In this document: positions 27,840-38,600 of the stretch, piece after piece | Position numbering within the stretch: position 1 is the first letter of the stretch | How the letters are laid out: the number at the start of each line of letters is the position of its first letter | NCBI GenBank assembly: GCA_020636315.1 | Contig: JACJYA010000012.1 | Coordinates: 214,360 to 278,359, forward strand | Direction: 5' to 3' | Length of the DNA: 64,000 bases | Source: Lewinellaceae bacterium | GTDB taxonomy: Bacteria; Bacteroidota; Bacteroidia; Chitinophagales; Saprospiraceae | Notes under the pieces: model-generated | Told to the model about the DNA's origin: nothing | Database searches by the model: none | What the model saw: the letters and a program-made list of their open reading frames with translations, nothing else | Made by a program: the position numbers and the translations under genes

Positions 27840-30800
27840 ATGCGTAGTCTGCTATTGATCATATCATTCCTGGGGCTGAGCAGTTGCCTGTTCGCACAGT
27901 CGCCGCACGGTACTGACTTAAAGGCCAATTGTGCTGACTGCCATTCCTCTTTCAGTTGGGAAATAGATGCAGATACGCTTCATTTTAACCACGATACTAC
28001 GGCTTTCCCGCTTGAGGGCCGGCATATCCGGGTGGATTGCCGGGACTGCCACCAGACGCTGGTTTTTCCGGAGGCGAGCCCCGAGTGTGTTTCCTGCCAT
28101 ACGGATATGCACCGCACCACCGTTGGTTTGGACTGCGCCCGCTGCCACACTCCCGAAAACTGGCTGGTGGACAATATCACCGAGTTGCATCAGGAAAATG
28201 GTTTCCCGTTGTTGGGAGCCCATTCGACGCTGAATTGTACAGATTGCCATATCTCGGAATCAGGGTTGGAGTTTGGCCGCATCGGCAATGATTGTATGAA
28301 TTGCCACCTGGATGATTTCAACGCCACCACCAACCCGAACCATAATGATGCCGGCTTTTCCCTGAATTGTTCGGAATGCCATACCATGGATGGCTTCGAC
28401 TGGTCGTCTGAAAGCCTGAACCACGATTTTTTCCCGCTTACAAAAGGGCATGATGTTCAGGACTGCGCCCGGTGCCATACGGGTGGCGACTTCACGGATA
28501 CGCCAACAGATTGCTTTGCCTGCCACCAGTCGGATTTTGAGAGTTCGGTAAACCCCAATCACCAGAGTGCGGGCCTTCCAACGACCTGTGCAGAGTGCCA
28601 TACAACCGATGTGGGCTGGATGCCTGCCGAGTTTACCCAACATGACCCCATCTTTCCTATCTACAGCGGAGGGCACGAAGGCCAGTGGATGGAATGTGCA
28701 GACTGCCACAACAATTCATCTGATTACTCTGAATTCAGGTGCACCAATTGCCATGTTAATCCCGAAACGGATGAGCAGCATACCGGGGTGAGCGGGTATA
28801 ATTATGAGAATACGGCCTGCCTGGCCTGCCACCCAACGGGCGATGCGGACAACAGCTTTGACCATAATGCCACCAATTTTCCCCTCACCGGCGCTCATGT
28901 GAATACGGACTGTATTTTATGTCACGCCGACGGCTATGAAGGGACGCCAACTGAATGTGAGGCTTGTCATACGACGGATTTTGACAACGCCACTAATCCC
29001 AACCACCAGGAATTGGGGCTGCCCACAGACTGCGCCTCCTGCCACACCACAGAGCCCGGCTGGGCTCCTGCTACCTTCGACATCCATAATGATTTTTACG
29101 AACTCAGAGGGGCGCACCTGGACGTTGCGGCGGATTGTGCCGGCTGCCACAACGGGGATTACACGAATACCCCGAACACCTGCGCCGGCTGTCATACCGA
29201 TGACTATAACCAGGCAGCAGATCCGGACCATCAGGCCAACCAGTTTCCCCTGGAATGCGAGAATTGCCACATTGAAATCGCCTGGGTGCCGTCGGTCTTT
29301 GACCACAATATGCATTACCCTCTGACCGGGGCACACAGCGGAATTGCGAATGACTGCGTGGCCTGCCACAACGGGGACTACGACAACACGCCGAATACCT
29401 GCGCCGGTTGCCATACGGAGGATTACAACCAAAGCGCGAACCCGAACCACCAGGCGCTGGGCTTTCCGACGGATTGCGAGAGCTGCCACACCACCGAGCC
29501 GGACTGGATGCCGGCCACCTTCGGCATCCACGATGATTATTACGTGCTGAACGGGGCGCATGCGGCTATCGCGAATGATTGTGCAGCCTGCCACAACGGA
29601 GATTACACCAATACGCCGAATACCTGCTTCGGCTGCCACCAGGGGGATTACAACCAGGCGGTGGACCCCAACCACTCTGCGGCTCAGTTCCCGACGGATT
29701 GCCAGGAATGCCACACCGAAAGCGAGTGGATTCCCTCAACGTTTGACCATGACGGGCAGTACTTCCCGATCTACAGCGGCAAACACGACGGGGAGTGGAG
29801 CGCCTGTACGGATTGCCATGCCAACCCGTCGGATTATTCGCAGTTCAGTTGCACCAACTGCCACACCAACCCTCAGACGGACAATGAACATAACGGGGTC
29901 GGTGGGTATGTCTATGAGAGCACAGCCTGCCTGGCCTGCCACCCGACGGGCGATGCGGATGTGGTTTTCGACCACAATATGACGGCCTTCCCCCTGACGG
30001 GAGCACACACCACGGCAGACTGCCTGGATTGCCACAGTGCGGGCTACGCCGGCACCTCCACGGAATGTTCCTCCTGCCACACCACTGATTTTAACCAAAC
30101 GGCCAACCCCAACCACCAGTCTCTGGGCTTATCGACGGACTGCGCCTCCTGCCACACCACAGAACCGGGCTGGGCTCCTGCTACCTTCGATATCCATGGT
30201 GATTTCTACGAATTGAGGGGAGCTCACATGGATGTCGCGGCGGATTGTGCGGCCTGCCACAACGGGGATTACACGAATACCCCGAACACCTGCGCCGGCT
30301 GTCATACCGATGACTTCAACCAGACGGCGGACCCGGACCATCAGGCCAACCAGTTTCCCCTGGAATGCGAGAATTGCCACATTGAAATCGCCTGGGTGCC
30401 GTCGGTCTTTGACCACAATATTCATTACCCTCTGACCGGGGCACACAGCGGAATTGCGAATGACTGCGTGGCCTGTCACAACGGGGACTACGACAATACG
30501 CCGAATACCTGCGCCGGTTGCCATACGGAGGATTACAACCAAAGCGCGAACCCGAACCACCAGGCGCTGGGCTTTCCGACGGATTGCGAGAGTTGCCACA
30601 CCACGGAGCCGGACTGGATGCCGGCCACCTTTGGCATCCACGATGATTATTACGTGCTGAACGGGGCGCATGCGGCTATCGCGAATGACTGTGCGGCCTG
30701 CCACAACGGAGATTACACCAATACGCCGAATACCTGCTTCGGCTGCCACCAGGGGGATTACAACCAGGCGGTGGACCCCAACCACTCTGCTGCCCAGTTT

Positions 30801-33800
30801 CCGACGGATTGCCAGGAATGCCATACCGAAAGCGAGTGGATTCCCTCAACGTTTGACCATGACGGGCAGTACTTCCCGATCTACAGCGGCAAACACGACG
30901 GGGAGTGGAGCGCCTGTACGGATTGCCATACCAACCCGTCGGATTATTCGCAGTTCAGCTGCACCAACTGCCACACCAACCCTCAGACGGATAATAACCA
31001 CGGTGGTGTCGGCGGGTATGTCTATGAGAGCACAGCCTGCCTGGCCTGCCACCCGACGGGCGACGGGGATGCCATTTTCGACCACAGTGCAACCGCCTTC
31101 CCCCTGACAGGAGCACACACCACGGCAGACTGCCTGGATTGCCACAGTGCTGGCTATGCAGGCACCTCCACGGAATGTTCCTCCTGCCATACCACTGATT
31201 TTAACCAAACGGCCAACCCCAACCACCAGTCGTTGGGCCTATCGACAGATTGCGCGTCCTGCCACACGACGGATGCCGGCTGGAGCCCTGCTTCTTTTGA
31301 TGTCCATGATGATTATTATGTGTTGAACGGGGCGCATGCGGCCGTTTCGAACGATTGCGCCGGCTGTCACAACGGAGACTATACCAATACTCCGAACACC
31401 TGCGCCGGCTGCCATACCGATGACTACAACCAGACGACGGCGCCGGATCATCAAGCCGCTCAGTTCCCGACGGATTGCCAGGAATGCCACACGGAAATGG
31501 CCTGGGCGCCCTCCACCTTTGACCACAACAGTTTTTATCCCATAACCGGGGCGCATACGGCTATTGCTGATGACTGTGTGGCCTGTCACAACGGAGATTA
31601 CGACAACACGCCGAATACCTGTGCGGGCTGCCATACAGAGGATTACAACCAAAGCGCGAACCCGAACCACCAGGCGCTGGGCTTTCCGACGGACTGCGAG
31701 AGCTGCCATACCACGGAGCCGGACTGGATGCCGGCCACCTTTGGCATCCACGATAATTATTACGTGTTGAATGGAGCCCATGCTGTAATAGCCGATGACT
31801 GTGCGTCCTGCCACAACGGAGACTACACCAATACGCCGAATACCTGCTTCGGCTGCCATGAAGGGGATTACAACCAGGCGGTTAATCCGAATCACGCGGC
31901 TCTCCAGTTCTCTAACGATTGCTTTGATTGCCATACGGAGAGCGAATGGGTCCCCTCAACATTCGACCATGACGGGCAGTACTTCCCGATCTACAGCGGC
32001 AAACACGACGGGGAGTGGAGCGCCTGTACCGATTGCCATACCAACCCGTCGGATTACACGCAGTTCAGCTGCACCAATTGTCATACCAACCCTCAGACGG
32101 ACAATGAACACGGCGGTGTCGTTGGATATGTTTATGAAAGCACGGCCTGCCTGGCCTGCCACCCGACGGGCGATGCGGATGTGGTTTTCGACCACAATAT
32201 GACGGCCTTCCCCCTGACGGGAGCACACACCACGGCAGACTGCCTGGATTGCCACAGTGCTGGTTATGCAGGCACCTCTACGGAATGTTCCTCCTGCCAC
32301 ACCACTGATTTTAACCAAACGGCCAACCCCAACCACCAGTCGTTGGGCCTATCGACAGATTGCGCGTCCTGCCACACGACGGATGCCGGCTGGAGCCCTG
32401 CTTCTTTTGATGTCCATGATGATTATTATGTGTTGAACGGGGCGCATGCCGCCGTTTCGAACGATTGCGCCGGCTGTCACAACGGAGATTACACCAATAC
32501 CCCGAACACCTGTGCCGGCTGCCATACCGATGACTACAACCAGACGACGGCGCCGAGCCACCAGGCCGCTCAGTTCCCGACGGATTGCCAGGAATGCCAC
32601 ACGGAATCGTCCTGGACGCCCTCCACCTTTGACCACAACAGTTTTTATCCCTTTACCGGGGCGCATACGGCTATTGCTGATGACTGTGTGGCCTGTCACA
32701 ACGGAGATTACGACAACACGCCGAATACCTGTGCGGGCTGCCATACAGAGGATTACAACCAAAGCGTGAACCCGAACCACCAGGCGCTGGGCTTTCCGAC
32801 GGACTGCGAGAGCTGCCATACCACGGAGCCGGACTGGATGCCGGCCACCTTTGGCATCCACGATAATTATTACGTGTTGACTGGAGCCCATGCTGTAATA
32901 GCCGATGACTGTGCGTCCTGCCACAACGGGGATTACGCTAACACCCCGAATACCTGCTTCGGCTGCCATGAGGGAGATTACAACCAAACCAGTAACCCGA
33001 ACCATGCCGCGGCGCAGTTCCCGACGGATTGCCAGGACTGCCATACGGAAACGGCCTGGGCGCCCTCCACCTTTGACCACAACAGTTTCTATCCGATCAC
33101 CGGAGCCCATTCAGCAATTGCGGACGACTGTGTGGCTTGCCACAACGGGGATTACGCTAACACCCCGAATACGTGCTTCGGCTGCCACGAGGGAGATTAC
33201 AACCAAACCAGTAACCCGAACCATGCCGCGGCGCAATTCCCGACGGATTGCCAGGACTGCCATACGGAATCGTCCTGGACGCCCTCCACCTTTGACCACA
33301 ACAGTTTTTATCCCTTTACCGGGGCGCATACGGCTATTGCCAATGACTGCGCGGCCTGCCACAACGGCAATTATACCAACACGCCGAACACCTGTGCCGG
33401 CTGCCACACTAATGATTACAACCAAAGCGTGAACCCGAACCACCAGGCGCTGGGCTTCCCGACGGACTGCGAGAGTTGTCACACCACGGAGCCGGACTGG
33501 ATGCCGGCCACCTTTGGCATCCACGATAATTATTACGTGCTGAACGGGGCGCATGCGGCTATAGCAGATGACTGCGCCTCCTGCCATAACGGGGATTACA
33601 TCAATACGCCGAATACCTGCTTCGGCTGCCATGAGGGAGATTACAACCAAACCAGTAACCCGAACCATGCCGCGGCGCAGTTCCCGACGGATTGCCAGGA
33701 CTGCCATACGGAATCGTCCTGGACGCCCTCCACCTTTGACCACAACAGTTTTTATCCCTTTACCGGGGCGCATACGGCTATTGCCAATGACTGCGCGGCC

Positions 33801-34628
33801 TGCCACAACGGCAATTATACCAACACGCCGAACACCTGTGCCGGCTGCCACACTAATGATTACAACCAAAGCGTGAACCCGAACCACCAGGCGTTGGGCT
33901 TCCCGGCGGACTGCGAGAGTTGTCACACCACGGAGCCGGACTGGATGCCGGCCACCTTTGGCATCCACGATAATTATTACGTGCTGAACGGGGCGCATGC
34001 GATTATTGCCAACGACTGCGCCTCCTGCCACAATGGCGATTACAACACCACGCCAAACACTTGTTTTGGTTGCCACTCCGGCGATTACAACCAAACCAGC
34101 AACCCGAACCATGCCGCGGCGCAGTTCCCGACGGATTGCCAGGAATGCCATACGGAATCAGCCTGGATCCCCTCATCATTTAACCATAACAGTTTTTATC
34201 CGATCGTAGGTGCACATGCTGCCATTGCCAATGACTGTGCGGCCTGCCATAATGGAAATTACACCAATACCCCCAACACCTGTTTTGGTTGCCACTCCGG
34301 TGATTATAACCAAACCAGCAACCCGAACCACGCTGCGGCACAGTTTCCGACAGACTGTGAAAGCTGCCATTCGCAGGCGGCCTGGATCCCTTCAACTTTC
34401 GATCACGATGGAATGTATTTCCCCATATACAGTGGAAAACACGAAGGAGAGTGGAACAATTGTGTAGATTGCCACACCACAGCCGGCAGTTTTGCCGTTT
34501 TCAGCTGTATTGACTGCCACGAACATGATAACCCGGTTGATCTGGCAGATAAGCATGATGGCGTTTCGGGATACGTTTATCAGAGTAATGCCTGTTATGC
34601 GTGTCATCCGACAGGGGAAAAAGATTAG
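27840..34628 (+). CDS. Giant 91-heme c-type cytochrome
   Basis: A 2,262-residue secreted protein with signal peptide MRSLLLIISFLGLSSCLFAQ and 91 CXXCH motifs by my manual count, about one per 25 residues over its whole length and no other recognisable domain. Plan: a 10-heme head shared with the 16- and 25-heme paralogs, then 27 three-heme modules in the order P-N4-P-N4-P-N4-P-N10-P. P modules carry FPIYSG and an ACLACHPTGD-type end; N modules carry GAH, NTPNTC and NPNH. Each three-heme module has three further conserved histidines (FDH or IHD, GAH or GKH, NPNH or NEH), one per heme, which fits bis-His coordination throughout. Near-identical 1,110-bp DNA repeats show recent growth. It is probably a surface-exposed heme wire, but location is not proven. 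There is no sorting domain. Confidence 0.95.
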   Translation: MRSLLLIISFLGLSSCLFAQSPHGTDLKANCADCHSSFSWEIDADTLHFNHDTTAFPLEGRHIRVDCRDCHQTLVFPEASPECVSCHTDMHRTTVGLDCARCHTPENWLVDNITELHQENGFPLLGAHSTLNCTDCHISESGLEFGRIGNDCMNCHLDDFNATTNPNHNDAGFSLNCSECHTMDGFDWSSESLNHDFFPLTKGHDVQDCARCHTGGDFTDTPTDCFACHQSDFESSVNPNHQSAGLPTTCAECHTTDVGWMPAEFTQHDPIFPIYSGGHEGQWMECADCHNNSSDYSEFRCTNCHVNPETDEQHTGVSGYNYENTACLACHPTGDADNSFDHNATNFPLTGAHVNTDCILCHADGYEGTPTECEACHTTDFDNATNPNHQELGLPTDCASCHTTEPGWAPATFDIHNDFYELRGAHLDVAADCAGCHNGDYTNTPNTCAGCHTDDYNQAADPDHQANQFPLECENCHIEIAWVPSVFDHNMHYPLTGAHSGIANDCVACHNGDYDNTPNTCAGCHTEDYNQSANPNHQALGFPTDCESCHTTEPDWMPATFGIHDDYYVLNGAHAAIANDCAACHNGDYTNTPNTCFGCHQGDYNQAVDPNHSAAQFPTDCQECHTESEWIPSTFDHDGQYFPIYSGKHDGEWSACTDCHANPSDYSQFSCTNCHTNPQTDNEHNGVGGYVYESTACLACHPTGDADVVFDHNMTAFPLTGAHTTADCLDCHSAGYAGTSTECSSCHTTDFNQTANPNHQSLGLSTDCASCHTTEPGWAPATFDIHGDFYELRGAHMDVAADCAACHNGDYTNTPNTCAGCHTDDFNQTADPDHQANQFPLECENCHIEIAWVPSVFDHNIHYPLTGAHSGIANDCVACHNGDYDNTPNTCAGCHTEDYNQSANPNHQALGFPTDCESCHTTEPDWMPATFGIHDDYYVLNGAHAAIANDCAACHNGDYTNTPNTCFGCHQGDYNQAVDPNHSAAQFPTDCQECHTESEWIPSTFDHDGQYFPIYSGKHDGEWSACTDCHTNPSDYSQFSCTNCHTNPQTDNNHGGVGGYVYESTACLACHPTGDGDAIFDHSATAFPLTGAHTTADCLDCHSAGYAGTSTECSSCHTTDFNQTANPNHQSLGLSTDCASCHTTDAGWSPASFDVHDDYYVLNGAHAAVSNDCAGCHNGDYTNTPNTCAGCHTDDYNQTTAPDHQAAQFPTDCQECHTEMAWAPSTFDHNSFYPITGAHTAIADDCVACHNGDYDNTPNTCAGCHTEDYNQSANPNHQALGFPTDCESCHTTEPDWMPATFGIHDNYYVLNGAHAVIADDCASCHNGDYTNTPNTCFGCHEGDYNQAVNPNHAALQFSNDCFDCHTESEWVPSTFDHDGQYFPIYSGKHDGEWSACTDCHTNPSDYTQFSCTNCHTNPQTDNEHGGVVGYVYESTACLACHPTGDADVVFDHNMTAFPLTGAHTTADCLDCHSAGYAGTSTECSSCHTTDFNQTANPNHQSLGLSTDCASCHTTDAGWSPASFDVHDDYYVLNGAHAAVSNDCAGCHNGDYTNTPNTCAGCHTDDYNQTTAPSHQAAQFPTDCQECHTESSWTPSTFDHNSFYPFTGAHTAIADDCVACHNGDYDNTPNTCAGCHTEDYNQSVNPNHQALGFPTDCESCHTTEPDWMPATFGIHDNYYVLTGAHAVIADDCASCHNGDYANTPNTCFGCHEGDYNQTSNPNHAAAQFPTDCQDCHTETAWAPSTFDHNSFYPITGAHSAIADDCVACHNGDYANTPNTCFGCHEGDYNQTSNPNHAAAQFPTDCQDCHTESSWTPSTFDHNSFYPFTGAHTAIANDCAACHNGNYTNTPNTCAGCHTNDYNQSVNPNHQALGFPTDCESCHTTEPDWMPATFGIHDNYYVLNGAHAAIADDCASCHNGDYINTPNTCFGCHEGDYNQTSNPNHAAAQFPTDCQDCHTESSWTPSTFDHNSFYPFTGAHTAIANDCAACHNGNYTNTPNTCAGCHTNDYNQSVNPNHQALGFPADCESCHTTEPDWMPATFGIHDNYYVLNGAHAIIANDCASCHNGDYNTTPNTCFGCHSGDYNQTSNPNHAAAQFPTDCQECHTESAWIPSSFNHNSFYPIVGAHAAIANDCAACHNGNYTNTPNTCFGCHSGDYNQTSNPNHAAAQFPTDCESCHSQAAWIPSTFDHDGMYFPIYSGKHEGEWNNCVDCHTTAGSFAVFSCIDCHEHDNPVDLADKHDGVSGYVYQSNACYACHPTGEKD
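28644..33080 (+). repeat. Four tandem 15-heme coding repeats of about 1,110 bp
   Basis: Copies lie at 28644-29750 (1,107 bp, most diverged), 29751-30860, 30861-31970 and 31971-33080 (1,110 bp each). Each encodes one P and four N modules (370 residues, 15 CXXCH). The second and third copies are almost identical over long runs, including third codon positions. From 33081 to 34406 follow six N modules without a P module, themselves containing a 444-bp six-heme duplication (compare 33351 and 33795) and a 219-bp three-heme duplication (compare 32931 and 33150). Confidence 0.9.
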
Positions 34629-34820
34629 AGTAGGTTGCGAGGCCGGAAGAAGTACGGAAAAACTATTTTTACCAGGGAAAGAAGACATTGAAAATTTGAA
34701 GATCGAGGATAAATTTTATTCGTTTAATTGACTTCCCGCCACCTATTTAGAACTCTATATCTAAGTCAAATAGCTGAAAAATTTTTAGCTTCGTAAGTGT
34801 GTTTAACAATAACCCGAATT

Positions 34821-35591
34821 ATGAATTTTAAAGATTGGAAAACTATTTTTGCTTTGCTGATAACGTTATCGGTTTTTTCCTGTAACTCCAAACCCCGGGT
34901 CATCGAAAGTGAATCCAATGGAGAACAGGCAGGTACCGCCATGGACGCTGGCCTTCCGGGCGAGCCTCTGGTCTCTGATGCTGCACCCCAGGAACACAAA
35001 GTGACAGTGGAAGAAGTGCTGAATACAGACAGATACACCTATCTTAATGTGTCGGAAAATGACGAAAAGTTCTGGATCGCTATTCCGAGGACTGACATTG
35101 AGGTAGGGGAAGTTTGTTATTTCAGAGGAGGATTGTTGAAAAAGAATTTCTTCAGCCAGGAATTCAACCGCGTATTTGAGACCGTGTATCTGGTGTCCGA
35201 GTTCTGGAAACAGCCCTCCGGTGGGGCCGGAATGGATGGCGCCCAGGCCGGTATTCAGGGGGGAGAATCCCTTCCCGACCTGGAAGTAGGAAATATTGAG
35301 AGGGCCGAAGGAGCGGTAAAGATTTCTGAACTGTTTGCCAACAAGGAAAAGTACAGTAACCAGATGGTTAAAGTGACGGGCAAGTGCGTTAAAGTGAATC
35401 CCAGGATCATGAACCGGAACTGGGTCCACCTGCGGGATGGCTCTGCAAAAGGGGCAGACCTGACGGTAACCACCATGGAAGATATTCCTCTGGGAGCAGT
35501 AGTGACTTTGGAAGGGACTATTACTCTGGATAAGGATTTTGGAGCGGGCTACCGCTATGATGTGATCATGGAAGGAGCAGTTCTGCAGTGA
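34821..35591 (+). CDS. Lipoprotein with two OB-fold-like domains
   Basis: A 256-residue product when started at MNFKDWKTI (34821); an earlier in-frame Met at 34797 only adds a polar tail before the signal sequence. The N-terminus ends in LSVFSC, a good lipobox. Two similar beta-barrel-like halves follow a low-complexity linker: the first near residues 65-125 (YTYLNVSENDEKFWIAIP, then GEVCYFRGG) and the second near 175-255 (VKVTGKCVKVN, then NWVHLRDGS and GAVVTLEGTITLDKDFG), resembling the OB-fold proteins often found next to cytochrome or nitrite-reductase maturation genes. It lies 29 bp before ccsBA and probably shares its transcript. I cannot give a molecular function; a role in cytochrome maturation or assembly is a guess. 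Confidence 0.65.
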   Translation: MNFKDWKTIFALLITLSVFSCNSKPRVIESESNGEQAGTAMDAGLPGEPLVSDAAPQEHKVTVEEVLNTDRYTYLNVSENDEKFWIAIPRTDIEVGEVCYFRGGLLKKNFFSQEFNRVFETVYLVSEFWKQPSGGAGMDGAQAGIQGGESLPDLEVGNIERAEGAVKISELFANKEKYSNQMVKVTGKCVKVNPRIMNRNWVHLRDGSAKGADLTVTTMEDIPLGAVVTLEGTITLDKDFGAGYRYDVIMEGAVLQ

Positions 35592-35620
35592 TTTTTTTAG
35601 TTCGCAAAAGTGTTTCTGAG

Positions 35621-38600
35621 ATGAATATCCTCAAAAATATTTTCAATAAATTATTTTCCACTACTGCGGCGGGCCTGTACATGGCCTTATTTGCTATTGC
35701 CATCGGTGCAGCCACATTTATTGAGAACGATTTCGGCACCAGTTCGGCCCAGAAAGTGATCTTCAAATCCTGGTGGATGGAGTTGCTGCTGGTGATGTTT
35801 GGCATTTCCATTCTGGTGAATGTATTCCGTTTCCAGCTGATCAGGCAGAAAAAGTGGGCGATCTTTGCCTTCCATGCTGCCATTCTCGTCATTCTGCTGG
35901 GTGCGGCGGTAACCCGCTATACCGGTTTCGAAGGCGTGATGCACATCCGTGAAGGCAGCGCTTCCAATTCCTTTTTATCGGCGGAAACCTATCTGGTTTT
36001 CGAAGGGATGCAGCAGGGAGAAAAATACAGTTTTGACGAACCGGTGCTCTTTGCTACCCTGGGCAACAATTACCTAAAGCGGCAATATCTTTTAGGAGGC
36101 AAGGAAGTAACGGTTGAGGTGCTGGATTTTATGCCAAACCCGACGGAGAAAATGGCCACGGATGAAAATGGCATCCCCGTTCTGAAGATCGTCATTGGCG
36201 GAGCGAATGGCCGGGAAGAGTACTTTGTTCGGTATGGCGATAAAAGCATGATCCGGGGAACCCTGTTCAATTTTGGGAAAGTGGAAGACCCTCAGGCATT
36301 CAACATCAAATACGAAGATGGCAACCTGTATTTCAAGGCTCCCACCGCCTTTTCCCAAACGGTGATGGCTACCCAGCAAAATGATATGCTGCCTCCGGGG
36401 CAATATCACCCCCTGATGTTGAGAAGCCTTTATACCAATGGCCAGCAAAGTTTTGTGTTCGGAGACTTCTCTCCCAAAGCCCGCGTTGAGGTTTATTCTT
36501 CCGACCGGAAAATGGCGAGTACCAGTACCGCCGGCCTGGGAATAAGGGTCAGCAGCGGAGGCGATTCTCAGGAGGCCTATATTTACGGTGCGGAGGGAAT
36601 GGAAGGCCGTCCGCGGACTTTTACGGTCAACGGCATCAGCCTGAACATTGCCTACGGCGCAAGGAGGGTTGAGCTTCCCTTTGCCCTGGAACTCAGAGAT
36701 TTCATCATGGAAAAATATCCCGGCACGAACAGCGCTTCCTCTTATGCCAGCGAGGTAACCCTGATCGATTCCCGATCCGGCCTGAAAAGGGACGAAAGGA
36801 TCTTTATGAACAACATTCTGAACTACGACGGTTACCGGTTCTTTCAATCTTCTTTCGACAAGGATGAACTGGGCACCTACCTTAGCGTGAACCACGACTG
36901 GTGGGGCACCTGGATCTCCTATCTTGGTTATGCCATACTTACTCTTGGGATGGTCCTCACATTTTTCAGTGGAAAGAGCCGGTTCCGGCAACTGGCCAGG
37001 AACCTGGAAAAGCAGCGGCGGGCCCGAAATGCTATCGCTACTGCGCTCATCGGAATATTCCTGTTCTCTTCCGGCGCGGCCTTCGCCAATTCTTCTCCTC
37101 CGAATCCAACTATGGCGGCGGTGGACATCGGGCATGCTGAAAAATTCGGCCGGCTGATCATTCAGGACCACAGGGGGCGGATGAAGCCCATGAATACCTA
37201 CGCCAGTGAGATCCTCCGGAAGCTTTCCCGGAAAGAGTCGCTGTACGGCCTGACCGCCGAACAGATCATTCTTGGGATGGCGGCCCACCCCAAGGATTGG
37301 TACCATACGCCTCTTATCAAAATGGGGAAGCACGAAAAAACAAAAGAACTGATCCCCGTCCAGGGCAAACTGGCAACCTACAGTGATTTCTTTGACGAAA
37401 ACGGCCAGTACAAGCTGAAAGAATACGTCCGGCAGGCCTATAACACGCCCAAGAAGGACAGAGGTGTTTTTGAAAAGGAGATGATGAAACTGGATGAAAA
37501 GGTGAACATCTGCAGCATGGTGTTTTCGGGCAGTTTCTTTACGGCCTTCCCCATTCCCGGCCACGAGAACAATCACTGGGAATCGCCGGCGGATGCCGCC
37601 CACCAGCACAATTCGGAGGCTCCTGTTTCTTTTGCCCGGAACTTCTATGCCGCTTACATTCCCACCTTGCAGACGGCCCTGCACGAGAAAGACTGGGCTC
37701 CCGCCAACCGCATGGTTGACGAGCTGAGTATTTATCAGAAAGACAATGGCGCTGCCGTTATGCCTTCTGAGACTAAGGTGAAGGCGGAACTAATGCTCAA
37801 CCGCCTGAACGTTTTCAGCCGCCTGAGTATGGTTTATGCACTGCTCGGCCTGGTGTTTCTGGGCCTGTTATTCACCTCTGTCTTTAAGCCGGGCATTAAT
37901 CTGAAAATACCAACAAGAATTGCCCTGGGGCTTTTTCTGGCGAGTTTCGCCTTCCACGCTCTCGGCCTCGGCCTGAGGTGGTATGTATCCGGACGGGCGC
38001 CCTGGAGTAATGGTTATGAATCGATGATCTACATTGCCTTCACTACCGTTCTGGCCGGAGTTATCTTTGGCAGGAAATCACTCGGTAGCCTGGCGGCCAC
38101 TTCCGTTCTGGCTTCTACCATACTGATGGTGGCGGGGCTGAGCTGGCTCGATCCGGAAATCACGCCTCTGGTTCCCGTCCTGAAATCATACTGGCTGACC
38201 ATCCACGTTTCGCTGGAAGCAGGGAGCTATGGATTTCTGATGCTGGGAGCGCTCATTGGCGTGCTGAACCTGATCTTCATGATATTCAGAAATCAGAAGA
38301 ATGCGCCTAATGTGAACCGCATCATCAAGGAAATGACCCAGATCAGCGAGATGACGCTCATCGGAGGACTGTTTATGGTAAGTATAGGTACTTATCTGGG
38401 CGGGGTTTGGGCCAACGAATCCTGGGGGCGATACTGGGGATGGGACGCCAAGGAAACCTGGGCGCTGGTTACAGTGCTGGTCTATGCTTTTATCCTGCAC
38501 ATGAGGTTTATTCCCGGGCTCCGGGGGCCCTATGCCTTCAATGTGGCCTCTCTTTTTGGCTGGGCAACGGTGCTTATGACCTATTTTGGCGTCAATTATT

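Noticed and set aside
33111..34151. Long antisense open frames opposite the repeated cytochrome gene (also 28260-33110 on the minus strand)
   Set aside because: They arise from the periodic codons of the CXXCH repeats, show arginine/valine-rich low-complexity products and repeat with the sense gene.
28644..34406. Regular repeats considered as a CRISPR array
   Set aside because: Repeat and spacer lengths do not fit; the periodicity is that of protein-coding three-heme and fifteen-heme modules in an open frame.
36092..37684. 530-codon minus-strand open frame opposite ccsBA
   Set aside because: The sense strand encodes a complete CcsBA with all motifs; the antisense product has no recognisable feature or signal.
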